From Granulicella sp. dw_53 (GTDB lineage: Bacteria > Acidobacteriota > Terriglobia > Terriglobales > Acidobacteriaceae), in NCBI RefSeq assembly GCF_018449545.1, contig NZ_JAAVUR010000001.1, forward strand, positions 434,001 through 498,000: DNA of 64,000 nt. Reading direction: 5' to 3'. The notes beneath the pieces are model-generated. The model was given only the letters and a program-made list of their open reading frames with translations. It was not told where the DNA came from and searched no databases. The translations under genes and the position numbers were made by a program. Shown one piece after another: positions 55,356 to 64,000 of the stretch. Numbering within the stretch: the first letter of the stretch is position 1; each line of letters opens with the position of its first letter.

Positions 55356-56280
55356 AGGCTCTAAAATACTCCAGCGACCGCTCCAGACCTTCGCGGAGGG
55401 CGATCTTGGGCTCCCAGCCGAGGAGGGTGCGGGCACGGGTGATATCGGGGCGGCGGCGCGTGGGATCGTCCTGCGGTAGAGGCTTGAAGACGATTTCGGC
55501 CTTGGAACCGGTCAAAGCCAGCACCTCCTTCGCGCATTCGAGGATGGTCCACTCGACGGGATTGCCTATGTTGACGGGAAGCGTCTCGGATGACTTCGAG
55601 AGACGGACGATGCCGTCGATGAGGTCGGAGACGAAGCAGAAGCTGCGGGTCTGCGAGCCGTCGCCGTAGATGGTGAGGGCCTCACCACGGAGAGCCTGCA
55701 TCATCAGGTTGGAGATGACGCGGCCATCGTTGGCCTGCAGGCGTGGGCCGTAGGTGTTGAAGATGCGCACCAGGTGGGTGTTGACGTTGTGGTAGCGGTG
55801 GTAGGCCATTACAGCGGCCTCGGAGAAGCGCTTCGCCTCATCGTAGACGGAGCGAGGGCCGATGGGGTTGACGTGGCCCCAGTAGGTCTCTACCTGGGGA
55901 TGAATCTCTGGGTCGCCGTAGCACTCCGAGGTGGAGGCGTGCAGGTAGCCGGCGTTGTTCTTGCGAGCGATCTCGAGGGTATTGAGAGTGCCGGCTGAGC
56001 CGACGCGCAGGGTCTCTACACCCAGGCGGGCGTAGTCGACCGGACTGGCGGGAGAGGCGAAGTTGAAGACGAAGTCGACAGGGCCAGGATCGAAGGGCGT
56101 GCAGATGTCGTGCTGTATGAGCTTGAACCGCGATTCGGAGTCGAGATGGGCGAGGTTTGCGAGGTTGCCGGTCGACAGGTCGTCCACCCCGACCACCGTA
56201 TTTCCTTCAGCCAATAAAACATCACAGAGATGGCTGCCTAAAAAGCCGGCGGCTCCGGTCACAAGAATAGTCTGCGGCAT
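55345..56280 (-). CDS. uxs: UDP-glucuronate decarboxylase (UDP-xylose synthase)
   Basis: 311 residues. The NAD motif [20 protein letters not shown] is followed by [20 protein letters not shown], the distinguishing [18 protein letters not shown] and [20 protein letters not shown], containing the catalytic Ser/Thr and Y-x-x-x-[21 protein letters not shown] and [19 protein letters not shown] complete the group. This enzyme converts UDP-glucuronate to UDP-xylose. The UDP-glucose dehydrogenase that supplies the substrate lies next upstream (56459-57877), same strand, 178 bases away. AAGGG precedes the ATG. Confidence 0.93.
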   Translation of the reverse strand: MPQTILVTGAAGFLGSHLCDVLLAEGNTVVGVDDLSTGNLANLAHLDSESRFKLIQHDICTPFDPGPVDFVFNFASPASPVDYARLGVETLRVGSAGTLNTLEIARKNNAGYLHASTSECYGDPEIHPQVETYWGHVNPIGPRSVYDEAKRFSEAAVMAYHRYHNVNTHLVRIFNTYGPRLQANDGRVISNLMMQALRGEALTIYGDGSQTRSFCFVSDLIDGIVRLSKSSETLPVNIGNPVEWTILECAKEVLALTGSKAEIVFKPLPQDDPTRRRPDITRARTLLGWEPKIALREGLERSLEYFRACVA

Positions 56281-56356
56281 GCGTTCCCTTTCTCAGTGGA
56301 AGTCGCCGGTCGGTGGAACTGCCGGGATTCCTGAGCAAAAAAATGTTGACGTCCAA

Positions 56357-56382
56357 GGGTCCGGCCCTTCGTGTCCGGACCC
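56357..56382 (-). terminator. Stem-loop downstream of ugd
   Basis: Arms GGGTCCGG and CCGGACCC enclose a 10-base loop. On the minus strand, ugd is upstream and a TTTTTTT run follows 14 bases after the stem. It may be a weak terminator before uxs, giving partial separation of the two genes. Confidence 0.5.
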
Positions 56383-56458
56383 CGCAGATGCACACCAGTC
56401 AGTGAGAAGACATGGGCTGTATTGCGTTTGGCACCCTACCGGCGGAACTTAGACAAGA

Positions 56459-57877
56459 TCATATGGTCGCGGGAAGAGATGTCGAAGGATCGCGCAACGG
56501 ATAAGCCGCCGGACGCCCGATACTGAGATACGTAAATCCATGCTCGGAGATCACTCGAGGATCGAACAGGTTGCGACCGTCGATGACGATAGGATAACGC
56601 AGCGTTTTGTTGAGCCGTTCCAGGTCGAGTTTGGCAAACTCCTGCCAGTCCGTGAGGATGACGAGAGCATCCGCGTTCTTCGCGGCGGCATAGGAGTCTT
56701 CGACGTAACTGAGGTTGGGTCCTGGAGGAAGCGCCTCAGCCGCACGCTTCATCGCTGCGGGATCGTAAGCGGCGATGGTGCAGCCCTCGGCGAGCAGCAT
56801 CTCGACCAGTTCGATCGCCGGCGACTCGCGGATATCATCCGTCTCTCCTTTGAACGCAAGGCCGAGGACGCCGATGCGCTTGCCACGCAAGGTCCAGAGG
56901 GCGGAACGCACCTTGCTCAGGAAGCGCTTCTTCTGTTCGACGTTGATCTTTTCGACTTGCGAGAGAAGACTGAAGTCGATGCCAAGCTGCTCCGCGACCG
57001 AACGGAAGGCCGCTACGTCCTTGGGGAAGCAGGACCCACCGTAGCCGATACCGGGGCGGAGGAACCGTGGCCCGATGCGGCTATCGAGACCGATGCCCAA
57101 CGCCACCTGCTCCACATTGGCGTCCGTGGCCTCGCAGAGGTTGGAGACGGCGTTGATGAAGGAGATCTTGAGGGCCAGAAAGGCATTGGAGGCGTGCTTG
57201 ATGATCTCCGCGCTCTTGGTCGAGGTGAGCAGCAACGGAGGAGGCGCATCGACCTTGCAAGGACCAGGCACGGTGTCTTTACGCGTGTAGTACTCGCCAC
57301 CGGTGAGCGGCTCGTAGACCCTTTGCAGCAGAGCCGCGGCACGCTCGCTGTTGGCTCCGACGACGATCCGGTCGGGGTGAAGGAAGTCCGCCACGGCAGT
57401 TCCCTCCCGCAGAAACTCTGGATTGGAGACGACGTCGAAGAGCTCGCGGGCGACGCCATTGCGCTCGATGGCGCGGCGAATCCACTCGTTGGTGTAGACA
57501 GGAACGGTGCTCTTCTCGACGATCACCTTGTAGCTTGTGAGGGACCTGGCGATTTCGCAGGCAACGGCTTCGACGTAGGAGAGATCGGCATCTCCCGTGT
57601 CGCTCTGCGGAGTGCCGACGGCGATAAAGATCGCCTCGCACTCACGGGTGGCTTCGCCCAGATCGGTCATGAAGCGAATCTTGTTATTGCGATACCGCTC
57701 TAACAACTCTGGAAGGTACTTCTCGTGGATGAGGGTGTCTCCACCCTGCAGAGCGGCAACCTTACCCTGGTCGTTATCGACGCAGATTACGTCGTGGCCC
57801 ATCTCAGCGAAGCAGACAGCGGCCACAAGGCCTACGTAACCCGAACCCACTACAGCGATTTTGATCGTTTGATCCAT
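56459..57877 (-). CDS. ugd: UDP-glucose 6-dehydrogenase
   Basis: 472 residues from the ATG at 57877; a start at 57910 is possible. The NAD motif is IKIAVVGSGYVGLVAAVCFA, with TVPVYTNEWIRRAIE and NPEFLREGTAVADFLHPDRI in the middle. The catalytic Cys is in PGIGYGGSCFPKDVAAF, followed by IGVLGLAFKGETDDIRESPA and ALVILTDWQEF. It oxidises UDP-glucose twice to UDP-glucuronate in the cytoplasm, the precursor for the uxs product and for uronic-acid-containing polysaccharide. It diverges from the GT4 at 58158. Confidence 0.96.
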   Translation of the reverse strand: MDQTIKIAVVGSGYVGLVAAVCFAEMGHDVICVDNDQGKVAALQGGDTLIHEKYLPELLERYRNNKIRFMTDLGEATRECEAIFIAVGTPQSDTGDADLSYVEAVACEIARSLTSYKVIVEKSTVPVYTNEWIRRAIERNGVARELFDVVSNPEFLREGTAVADFLHPDRIVVGANSERAAALLQRVYEPLTGGEYYTRKDTVPGPCKVDAPPPLLLTSTKSAEIIKHASNAFLALKISFINAVSNLCEATDANVEQVALGIGLDSRIGPRFLRPGIGYGGSCFPKDVAAFRSVAEQLGIDFSLLSQVEKINVEQKKRFLSKVRSALWTLRGKRIGVLGLAFKGETDDIRESPAIELVEMLLAEGCTIAAYDPAAMKRAAEALPPGPNLSYVEDSYAAAKNADALVILTDWQEFAKLDLERLNKTLRYPIVIDGRNLFDPRVISEHGFTYLSIGRPAAYPLRDPSTSLPATI

Positions 57878-58157
57878 AGTTTTAGTTGAGACCTTCCTCA
57901 CGTTAAGCATAGCCGAGTTTCAGCAAATTGAACGCAAGCGCCTGTCGTCGATTGATTCAAGCGCCCTGGCAACAGAGTGTACCGAAGATGCATCTATACA
58001 CAATCAGAGAAAATGTAACCGAGTATCTTGTTCTAGCGCATTCCAGGCCCACGGACCGGGTCGGGTGCATGCAATAACAGAAACATGCTGAGCAATACAG
58101 CCCATTCGTCCAACTTGCAAACTTGAATTTCTTCCAGGAAAAAGGATCACGGCTGCT

Positions 58158-59345
58158 ATGCTCAAAGATGATGGTCCGAATCCTATGCGTATTCTGCATA
58201 TCATAGAGACGTTGAACCCTGAGTCGGGTGGACCGACCGAATCCGTGCGGGTTCTTCTAAGCTATGGCCCCATCGGTTACGTGGGCGAAGTAGTCACTTT
58301 GGACGATCCCGCGGCCCCCTATCTCTGCGATCTGGACTTCCCTGTCCACGCGCTGGGACCGACCAACACCACCTACGGCTACAACGCAAAGCTACTGCCA
58401 TGGCTGCGGGCAAACCGTCACCGCTTCGATGGAGTTGTGGTCAACGGGCTTTGGCAATACTGCGGATTTGCAGCCTGGCGCGCCCTTAATGGCAACACGC
58501 CGTATATGGTCTTCGCTCATGGAATGCTCGACCCATACTTCCGTTATGCCTTCCCACTGAAGCACCTCAAGAAGTGGATCTATTGGATTCCCTTTGAATA
58601 CAGGGTGCTTCGCGATGCCTACCGAGTGCTGTTCACCTCGAAGGCGGAGAAGCGGCTGGCCGAGAAAAGCTTCTGGCTGCACAAGTGGAACCCCTACGTC
58701 GTTCCCTATGGCGCAAGCGGCCCCAAAGGCGATCCCGAGGTCCAGAAACAGGCATTCTTCGATCTGTGCCCGGAGGTCGAAGGGAGACGATATCTCTTGT
58801 TTCTCGGTCGAATCCATCGCAAGAAGGGCTGCGATATGCTGATCGACGCCTTTGCGAAGATCGCCCCGGACGATCCGGAGCTTCATCTGGTCATGGCTGG
58901 CCCCGATCAACAACTCTGGAGCGCCAAGCTGAAGGAAGCCGTTGCGGCTGCGGGCCTGACCGAGCGCGTACACTGGCCGGGAATGCTGAAGGGCGACGCC
59001 AAATGGGGCTCCCTGTTTGGTTCTGAGGCCTTCATACTTCCCTCGCACCAGGAGAATTTCGGAATCGCGGTTGCGGAGGCTCTCGCGTGTGGACGCCCCG
59101 TACTTCTGGCAGACAAGGTGAACATCGCGGAGGATATCGCCGAGGATAAGGCTGGTCTGATGGAGCGCGACACACCGGACGGAACGCTGCAACTGTTGAG
59201 GCGCTGGATCAGGATGTCCGCACAGGAGAGGCAGCAGATGTCCGAACGCGCCACCGAGTGCTTCCAACAGCGTTACGATATGAGTGAGAACGCGAAGGCA
59301 ATCATCCGGCTCTTTGAAAACGCAATCGTTCCCGCGACCCCATAG
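58158..59345 (+). CDS. Glycosyltransferase family 4
   Basis: 395 residues of GT-B type. MRILHIIETLNPESGGPTES starts at residue 10 (an ATG at 58185 is a possible alternative start). A middle section GMLDPYFRYAFPLKHLKKWI is typical of the GT4 group found next to WcaF-like acetyltransferases. The C-terminal domain has YLLFLGRIHRKKGCDMLIDA, LHLVMAGPDQQLWSAKL, FGSEAFILPSHQENFGIAVA and ALACGRPVLLADKVNI with the E-x7-E pair. It likely adds a sugar to a lipid-linked unit. It is divergent from ugd and followed after 26 bases by the acetyltransferase gene. Confidence 0.88.
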   Translation: MLKDDGPNPMRILHIIETLNPESGGPTESVRVLLSYGPIGYVGEVVTLDDPAAPYLCDLDFPVHALGPTNTTYGYNAKLLPWLRANRHRFDGVVVNGLWQYCGFAAWRALNGNTPYMVFAHGMLDPYFRYAFPLKHLKKWIYWIPFEYRVLRDAYRVLFTSKAEKRLAEKSFWLHKWNPYVVPYGASGPKGDPEVQKQAFFDLCPEVEGRRYLLFLGRIHRKKGCDMLIDAFAKIAPDDPELHLVMAGPDQQLWSAKLKEAVAAAGLTERVHWPGMLKGDAKWGSLFGSEAFILPSHQENFGIAVAEALACGRPVLLADKVNIAEDIAEDKAGLMERDTPDGTLQLLRRWIRMSAQERQQMSERATECFQQRYDMSENAKAIIRLFENAIVPATP

Positions 59346-59371
59346 AAGACAAGAGAACCAGCACAAACGCC

Positions 59372-60007
59372 ATGGCGAAGGAAATTCACTACAACGCGGC
59401 GGAGCATATCTCGGCGGAGAGTGCGGCTGACCCGTACCTGCGGCCCGCATTCCCGCTAAGCGACCGCATTCGCCGCTTTACATGGAACATCTGTTGGCTC
59501 CTTCTGTACCGCCCGTCTCCACGGCCATTTCATGCCTGGAGATCGATGCTTCTCCGCCTGTTTGGCGCGACGATGGGCCCGGACTGCCATTTTTATCCAG
59601 GCTCGAAGGTATGGGCACCGTGGAATCTCACCTGCGCCTACCAGGTGACGGCGGCAGATGGGGTCGAGATCTACAACCCCGCGCCTGTCAGGTTGGATTC
59701 GCACGCGATTCTCTCTCAAGGAGCGTTTCTCTGTGGCGCGACCCACGACTACGACGACCCAGCCTTCCCGCTGCTCGCTTACGCCATGCACATCGGCGCG
59801 TACGGCTGGGTGTGCGCGAGGGCCTCAGTCGCTCCAGGGGTGCAGATAGGGGAGGGTGCGGTGCTTGGTCTAGGCTCAGTCGCGACTCGTAACCTCGAGC
59901 CCTGGACGGTCTATGCAGGTGCTCCGGCCCTCAAGGTGAAGGAGCGCCGGAGATTTCTCGAAGACGACACCACGCCCGACGCCCCGCTTCTCAGCAGGAA
60001 GCGCTAA
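59372..60007 (+). CDS. WcaF-like colanic-acid-type acetyltransferase
   Basis: 211 residues. The N-terminal WcaF extension (IRRFTWNICWLLLYRPSPRP, FHAWRSMLLRLFGATMGPD) precedes left-handed beta-helix hexapeptide rungs (CHFYPGSKVWAPWNLTCAYQ, VEIYNPAPVRLDSHAILSQG, AFLCGATHDYDDPAFPLLAY) with the catalytic His in GATHDYDD. The end rungs VSVAPGVQIGEGAVLGLGSVAT are normal, although I read the first as RASVAPG. It probably O-acetylates a sugar of the nascent polysaccharide using acetyl-CoA. It lies 26 bases after the GT4 on the same strand, so the two likely form one operon. Confidence 0.88.
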   Translation: MAKEIHYNAAEHISAESAADPYLRPAFPLSDRIRRFTWNICWLLLYRPSPRPFHAWRSMLLRLFGATMGPDCHFYPGSKVWAPWNLTCAYQVTAADGVEIYNPAPVRLDSHAILSQGAFLCGATHDYDDPAFPLLAYAMHIGAYGWVCARASVAPGVQIGEGAVLGLGSVATRNLEPWTVYAGAPALKVKERRRFLEDDTTPDAPLLSRKR

Positions 60008-60019
60008 AGACAGCAGGGA

Positions 60020-60403
60020 CTAACCGCGCAGTTTCGCGAGCAGATCCGTAGGGTGGACCGGTTTGGCCAGAATTTCAAACTCATGACCTTGCGTACGGGC
60101 CTTCTCCAGAAGGTCCGCCGTCGCGGCTTGGCCCGAAAATAGCAAGATCTTGCAGTTCGGCATCCGGTTACGGGTGATGATGGCGGCTTCGATGCCCGTC
60201 ATTCCCGTCATGATGACGTCGCTGATGAGCATATCGGGTTGAAAGGTGTCGAGCGCCTCGACGGCCTTTTCTCCGCTAAATACCGCTCGCGCTTCAAAGC
60301 CGGCCTGATTCAGGATAATCGCTAACGTATTGGCGATGACCTGTTCGTCGTCCGCGACGAGAACCTTCGGCTTGGACGTGGTTGCGGCTACTGGATCTGG
60401 CAT
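60020..60403 (-). CDS. Single-domain response regulator
   Basis: 127 residues from the ATG at 60403 (GGGGA upstream). A complete receiver domain: acidic pair in VLVADDEQVIANTLAIIL, phosphoacceptor Asp in DMLISDVIMTGMTGIEAAI, the switch Ser in ILLFSGQAAT and the Lys in EILAKPVHPTDLLAKL. There is no output domain, so it works through protein contacts or as part of a phosphorelay. No histidine kinase is next to it. It converges on the acetyltransferase gene with 12 bases between the stops. Confidence 0.9.
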   Translation of the reverse strand: MPDPVAATTSKPKVLVADDEQVIANTLAIILNQAGFEARAVFSGEKAVEALDTFQPDMLISDVIMTGMTGIEAAIITRNRMPNCKILLFSGQAATADLLEKARTQGHEFEILAKPVHPTDLLAKLRG

Positions 60404-60598
60404 GTAAATTGTCCCCAAATTTTTAGATTCATAGCATAGTGACTTACAAGCAATCCGAAGGCGCATCGCTTCACTAATTTAGCTACTTATAGATGATACG
60501 CTGACCACAGCGTGGATTGTCCCGGCACCGCGGCAAAATATTTATTCACACCGCGGCAATACACACTTTTTATATCGATCACGATACAAGAACCTAAT

Positions 60599-61951
60599 AT
60601 GCAGACAACCATCATCCGCGCCGAGCGTGTTGAAAAATACTACGCACAGCCCAGCGAGAACCGCATTCAGGTGATCTCGCCCACCGACCTGTCGATTGTT
60701 CCAGGAGAGATCGTCGCGCTGCTTGGACCGTCGGGTTCGGGAAAGTCGACGTTGCTCAGGATGTTGACCGGCCTCTCCGCTCCCTCTGCCGGACAGGTGT
60801 ACTGGCACGAGCAGCCGATTGCCTCCGCCGATGTGAATGTGTCCATCGTCTTCCAGAGCTTCGCTCTCTTTCCCTGGCTGACCGTCTTCGAGAACGTGGA
60901 GGCGCCTTTGAAGGCCCGCGGCATGGAGCCCGCGGAGCGGCGTAAACGAACCATCAAGATCCTCGACACCGTGGGCCTGGACGGATTTCAGGCAGCCTAC
61001 CCCAAGGAGCTCTCCGGAGGAATGCGTCAGCGGGTAGGATTCGCGCGGGCCCTGGTCGTCGAGCCAGAGGTCCTCTTCATGGACGAGCCCTTCTCTGCGC
61101 TCGACGTGCTCACCGCCGAGAATCTGCGCAGCGAACTGCTGGAGCTCTGGCAGAAGAAGACCATTCCCACCCAGGCCATCTTCCTGGTGACGCACAATAT
61201 CGAAGAGGCCGTTCTGCTGGCCGACCGCATTATCGTGCTCGGCCGAAACCCCGGCCATGTGCGAACCGACTTCAAAGTCGCCCTCCAACACCCGCGCGAC
61301 CGCAAGGCCACTGCCTTTACCCAGTTGGTCGACTACATCTACAAGGTGCTGACGCAACCGGACGCCCAACCCCCTGAGCTTCCGCAGACGCCCACTGGAA
61401 AGCGGGTTCGCGATCAGCGCCAGATGCACTACCAGATGTTGCCCCACGCTCGTCCGGGCGGAATCGCCGGCCTGCTGGAGTTGGTGCTCGACCACCACGG
61501 GAAGGACGACATCTATCGTCTGGCCGACGATCTGGCCTTTGAAATCGACGATCTTCTCCCCATCGTCGATGCGGCACAACTGCTCGGCTTTTTGACCGTA
61601 ACCGAAGGCGACGCCGCCATCACAGCGACCGGCGCGGAGTACGCCAACTCCGAGATCCTGCGCCAGAAACAGCTCTTCCGTACCGCCGCGGTTACAAATG
61701 TCCTGTTGCTGCGGCAGATTGTGCGTGCCATCGAAGCAAAGAGCGACCGCACGGTCCCCGAGGAGTTCTTCCACGACATGCTCGACGAGCAGTTCAGCGA
61801 AGAAGAGACGCTGCGGCAACTGGAGACGGCCATCAACTGGGGCCGCTATGCAGAGCTGTTCGACTTCGACGCCTCACGTAGACGCTTTATCCAGTCCGCG
61901 AAGCTGCAACAGGAGATCGATGCTCACTCCAACGCGGAGGTGGACGCGTGA
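60599..61951 (+). CDS. NitT/TauT-type ABC transporter ATPase with C-terminal AAA-associated domain
   Basis: 450 residues from the ATG at 60599. The ATPase domain (1-260) has Walker A GPSGSGKSTLLRML, the Q-loop VFQSFALFPWLTV, signature LSGGMRQRVGFARAL, Walker B VLFMDEPFSALDVL and His-switch VTHNIEEAVLLADR. Residues 310-440 (GGIAGLLELVLDHHGKDDIY, RLADDLAFEIDDLLPIVDAA and so on) are the AAA_assoc_C domain found in nitrate/sulfonate/bicarbonate-type transporters. Its role is probably regulatory. The permease gene overlaps its stop by 4 bases (GTGA). The transported anion is unknown; a metal or organic substrate cannot be ruled out. Confidence 0.9.
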   Translation: MQTTIIRAERVEKYYAQPSENRIQVISPTDLSIVPGEIVALLGPSGSGKSTLLRMLTGLSAPSAGQVYWHEQPIASADVNVSIVFQSFALFPWLTVFENVEAPLKARGMEPAERRKRTIKILDTVGLDGFQAAYPKELSGGMRQRVGFARALVVEPEVLFMDEPFSALDVLTAENLRSELLELWQKKTIPTQAIFLVTHNIEEAVLLADRIIVLGRNPGHVRTDFKVALQHPRDRKATAFTQLVDYIYKVLTQPDAQPPELPQTPTGKRVRDQRQMHYQMLPHARPGGIAGLLELVLDHHGKDDIYRLADDLAFEIDDLLPIVDAAQLLGFLTVTEGDAAITATGAEYANSEILRQKQLFRTAAVTNVLLLRQIVRAIEAKSDRTVPEEFFHDMLDEQFSEEETLRQLETAINWGRYAELFDFDASRRRFIQSAKLQQEIDAHSNAEVDA

Positions 61952-63723
61952 TTCAGCTCCCGGACAGCTTCAGTTACATTCGAGGCCGGGAGACGCTGGC
62001 GCGGGCACAGGTCCTGAAGCGAAGCTGGCCGTTCATGCTGGACCTCTGCGTCGCGGCCATCGGTCTGGCCTGTTTCTACGGCGTAGTGGTCATCGCAAAG
62101 TATTGGTTCGGCCACTCTGAGCCGGAGATCGTCATCTCACAGAGCCCTCGTGCGCTACCGTTGTACGCGTTTTATTCGGTCGTCCGCATCGGCCTTGCCT
62201 ATCTGCTGAGCCTGGTCTTCGCGGTCGGCTATGGATATCTCGCGGCGTATAACAAGCGGCTCGAAGCCCTGATGATCGCCGGGCTCGACATCCTGCAGTC
62301 GATTCCGGTGCTGAGTTTTCTGCCGGGAGTGATGTTGGCGATGGTCGCTCTGTTTCCTACGCGACAGATAGGCGTCGAGATGGGTGCAATCCTTCTCATC
62401 TTCACCGGCCAGGTCTGGAATATGGCCTTCAGCTTTTATTCGTCGATCAAAAGCATCCCCCGCGAGCTGAGCGAGGCGGCGAATATCTACCGCTTCTCAC
62501 GGCTGCAGCGGTTGGTGCAGTTGGAGCTGCCCTACGCCGCGATCGGCCTGGTATGGAACTCGATGGTCTCCGTCGCCGGGGGATGGTTCTTCCTGATGGC
62601 GTGCGAGATGTTTGTGCTCGGGCCGCGGGACTTCCGGCTTCCTGGCCTAGGCTCCTACCTTCAGACGGCGGCCGGGACAGGCAACGGAGTCGCCATCGCA
62701 TGGGGTCTGTTGGCGATGGTCTCTATCATCGTCGCGACCGACCAGTTCATCTGGCGGCCCATCATCGCGTGGAGCGATAAGTTCAAGTTCGAGCAGGTGG
62801 AGAGCAAAGCCCGCATCAAATCTCCGCTGCTGCATCTGGTGCAGAACTCCACCGCACTGCGTTCCCTCGGACGCCTTACCACCGCGCCGCTGAGCGAGAC
62901 GCTGTACCGCAGGTATGCACAGGAACGTCAACAACGCCTCGCGCAGAGCTCTTCCGGCTCAACGAGCAGACCGGGCTCCCCTTGGCTTCGCGTCCTGATC
63001 TCCGTGCTTGCGGTCGTCGTTGTAAGCTACGCAGCGTTCCATGCGCTGGGGCTCTTGCGAGAGGTACGGTTCGCGCAGTTCAAGGAGATACTCAAGGGCG
63101 CGCTGGCCACCTTTCTTCGCGTGAACGTCTCGCTGCTGCTCGCAGCCGCATGGACCATCCCCGCTGGTGTTGCCATCGGGTTTCATCCGCGGCTGGCACG
63201 CATCGCCCAGCCGATCGCGCAGATCGCCGCCTCCGTCCCCGCGACGGCTCTCTTCCCTGTCATTTTGTTGGCGCTGATTCGCGTCGGCGGAGGTCTCGGA
63301 ATCGGCTCGATTGCGCTGATGATGCTGGGCACGCAGTGGTACATCCTCTTCAACGTCATCGCGGGCGCCATGGCGATTCCGTCGGACCTGCGTGAGGTGG
63401 CGACGCTCTTCCGCTTCACCACCGTACAGCGTTGGAAGACGGTCATCCTTCCCGGAATCTTCCCCTTCCTCATCACCGGGATGGTGACGGCATCAGGGGG
63501 CGCCTGGAACGCAAGCATCATCGCCGAATACTTTCGGTTAAAGAACCAGACGCTGCAGACCGTGGGTCTCGGAGCGCAGATCAGTGCTGCAACCGACAGT
63601 GGCCAGTTCCAGATTCTGCTGCTTGCGACGATGGTCATGGCGTTGATGGTGGTGACGATCAACCGGCTGGTCTGGCGGCCACTCTACCGGCTCGCCGGAA
63701 CGCGGTACAAGCTGGAAGGCTGA
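61948..63723 (+). CDS. ABC transporter permease, two fused BPD_transp_1 domains
   Basis: 591 residues starting at a GTG that overlaps the ATPase stop. Two homologous permease halves are present. The first (about 60-275) has an EAA loop near LSEAANIYRFSRLQRLVQLE, and the second (about 355-580) near LREVATLFRFTTVQRWKTVI, each with 5-6 membrane helices. Most NitT/TauT systems use a homodimer of a single-domain permease; here both halves are in one chain. No substrate-binding protein gene is next to it. Together with the ATPase it makes an apparently complete membrane unit. Confidence 0.9.
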   Translation: MIQLPDSFSYIRGRETLARAQVLKRSWPFMLDLCVAAIGLACFYGVVVIAKYWFGHSEPEIVISQSPRALPLYAFYSVVRIGLAYLLSLVFAVGYGYLAAYNKRLEALMIAGLDILQSIPVLSFLPGVMLAMVALFPTRQIGVEMGAILLIFTGQVWNMAFSFYSSIKSIPRELSEAANIYRFSRLQRLVQLELPYAAIGLVWNSMVSVAGGWFFLMACEMFVLGPRDFRLPGLGSYLQTAAGTGNGVAIAWGLLAMVSIIVATDQFIWRPIIAWSDKFKFEQVESKARIKSPLLHLVQNSTALRSLGRLTTAPLSETLYRRYAQERQQRLAQSSSGSTSRPGSPWLRVLISVLAVVVVSYAAFHALGLLREVRFAQFKEILKGALATFLRVNVSLLLAAAWTIPAGVAIGFHPRLARIAQPIAQIAASVPATALFPVILLALIRVGGGLGIGSIALMMLGTQWYILFNVIAGAMAIPSDLREVATLFRFTTVQRWKTVILPGIFPFLITGMVTASGGAWNASIIAEYFRLKNQTLQTVGLGAQISAATDSGQFQILLLATMVMALMVVTINRLVWRPLYRLAGTRYKLEG

Positions 63724-63744
63724 TTCATCCCTTTCGCCTGCAAA

Positions 63745-64000
63745 TCATTGCGGCGTGGGTCTGCGAAAGGCGAAGATAATCGCAAGCAGCGGAGGAGCAA
63801 GCAAGACGCCCCAGAATGGAATCACGATACCCAACACGATCGGTCCAAGGAACGCAGCCCACCATGGCACCTTCGTCGTGCGATGCAGGACGTAGGGTCC
63901 GATGACCAGGCCCTCCAGGACAGCGATAAGGCCAAAGAGGCCCAGCACCAGACCCAGATGCCAGTAGTCCCGGCCGCTGAAGCACACAGCGAGTACCGGC
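63745..64000 (-). CDS. C-terminal end of an AI-2E-type membrane transporter (cut by window edge)
   Basis: The complement frame is open to the window edge. It reads PVLAVCFSGRDYWHLGLVLG, then FGLIAVLEGLVIGPYVLHRT and FWGVLLAPPLLAIIFAFRR. The loop-helix-loop pattern, with a short L-E-G-x-V-x-x-P-x-V segment, resembles the last two helices of AI-2E (PF01594) transporters. The gene probably starts beyond the window and ends here at TPQ. A GTG inside it (63987) is not a likely start. Other small membrane families cannot be excluded. Its stop converges with the permease stop, 21 bases away. Confidence 0.6.
   Translation of the reverse strand, partial: PVLAVCFSGRDYWHLGLVLGLFGLIAVLEGLVIGPYVLHRTTKVPWWAAFLGPIVLGIVIPFWGVLLAPPLLAIIFAFRRPTPQ

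Noticed and set aside
56540..57703. Plus-strand open frame of 387 codons
   Set aside because: Antisense to ugd; stop-free only because of the GC-rich codon use of ugd.
58392..59450. Minus-strand open frame of 352 codons
   Set aside because: Antisense to a GT4 gene with full motifs; the product resembles no family.
60542..61819. Minus-strand open frame of 425 codons
   Set aside because: Fully antisense to the ABC ATPase gene, whose Walker and signature motifs are intact. No family signal in the antisense product.

Overview
The window looks like chromosomal DNA of an Acidobacteriota soil bacterium, probably family Acidobacteriaceae (Granulicella, Edaphobacter or Terriglobus type). The reasons are the carboxypeptidase-regulatory-domain surface proteins, the layout of the exopolysaccharide genes, CAP-domain and TonB-like proteins of that lineage, and mixed but moderately high GC. 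This placement is inference from gene content; no rRNA gene is present.

Region 1 (1-17.3 kb) is an exopolysaccharide locus. It has a Wza-type export protein, a Wzc-type tyrosine kinase/chain-length protein, a Wzy-like polymerase, a Wzx-like flippase, a WcaJ-type priming glycosyl-phosphotransferase, GT2, GT4 and WecG/TagA glycosyltransferases, an SDR epimerase, a methyltransferase and a large beta-helix protein. The matching sugar-nucleotide genes sit 30-40 kb away (47.2-60 kb): gmd and fcl for GDP-L-fucose, ugd and a UDP-xylose synthase for UDP-glucuronate and UDP-xylose, WcaI-like and other GT4 enzymes, and a WcaF-like acetyltransferase.

Region 2 (17.4-21.1 kb) is the best candidate for an under-described system. 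It is a compact operon resembling the Pseudomonas Fap functional-amyloid system. It holds a repeat-rich exported subunit with an A-B-A-B architecture, a small second subunit, a periplasmic C39 cysteine peptidase (FapD-like) and an outer-membrane barrel with an N-terminal coiled coil (FapF-like). Both subunits carry a VTAG motif just after the Sec signal peptide, as if the C39 peptidase performs a second cleavage.

Region 3 (22-28.5 kb) holds tRNA-Ser(GGA), two tandem carboxypeptidase-regulatory-domain proteins, a decayed ISNCY-type insertion sequence, an ACR3 arsenite-pump remnant and a Crp/Fnr remnant.

Region 4 (28.5-33 kb) is a second unusual system: three tandem paralogues that look like the clostridial P47/OrfX TULIP family, with a nested inverted repeat upstream.

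Region 5 (33.6-46 kb) mixes a PAS-GGDEF-EAL protein, a receiver-like protein, an intact Crp/Fnr regulator, an amidase/TetR divergent pair, a chloroperoxidase-like hydrolase and a TonB-like protein. It also contains much decay: a cold-shock gene remnant, a solitary IS end, a frameshifted NERD-helicase gene, and an integrase pseudogene beside tRNA-Asn(GTT).

Region 6 (46.3-64 kb) has a CAP protein, the sugar-nucleotide genes, a lone OppC-like permease, a phosphatidylserine-decarboxylase-like protein, a phosphodiesterase, a NitT/TauT-type ABC transporter with a fused double permease, and the end of an AI-2E-type membrane protein at the right edge.
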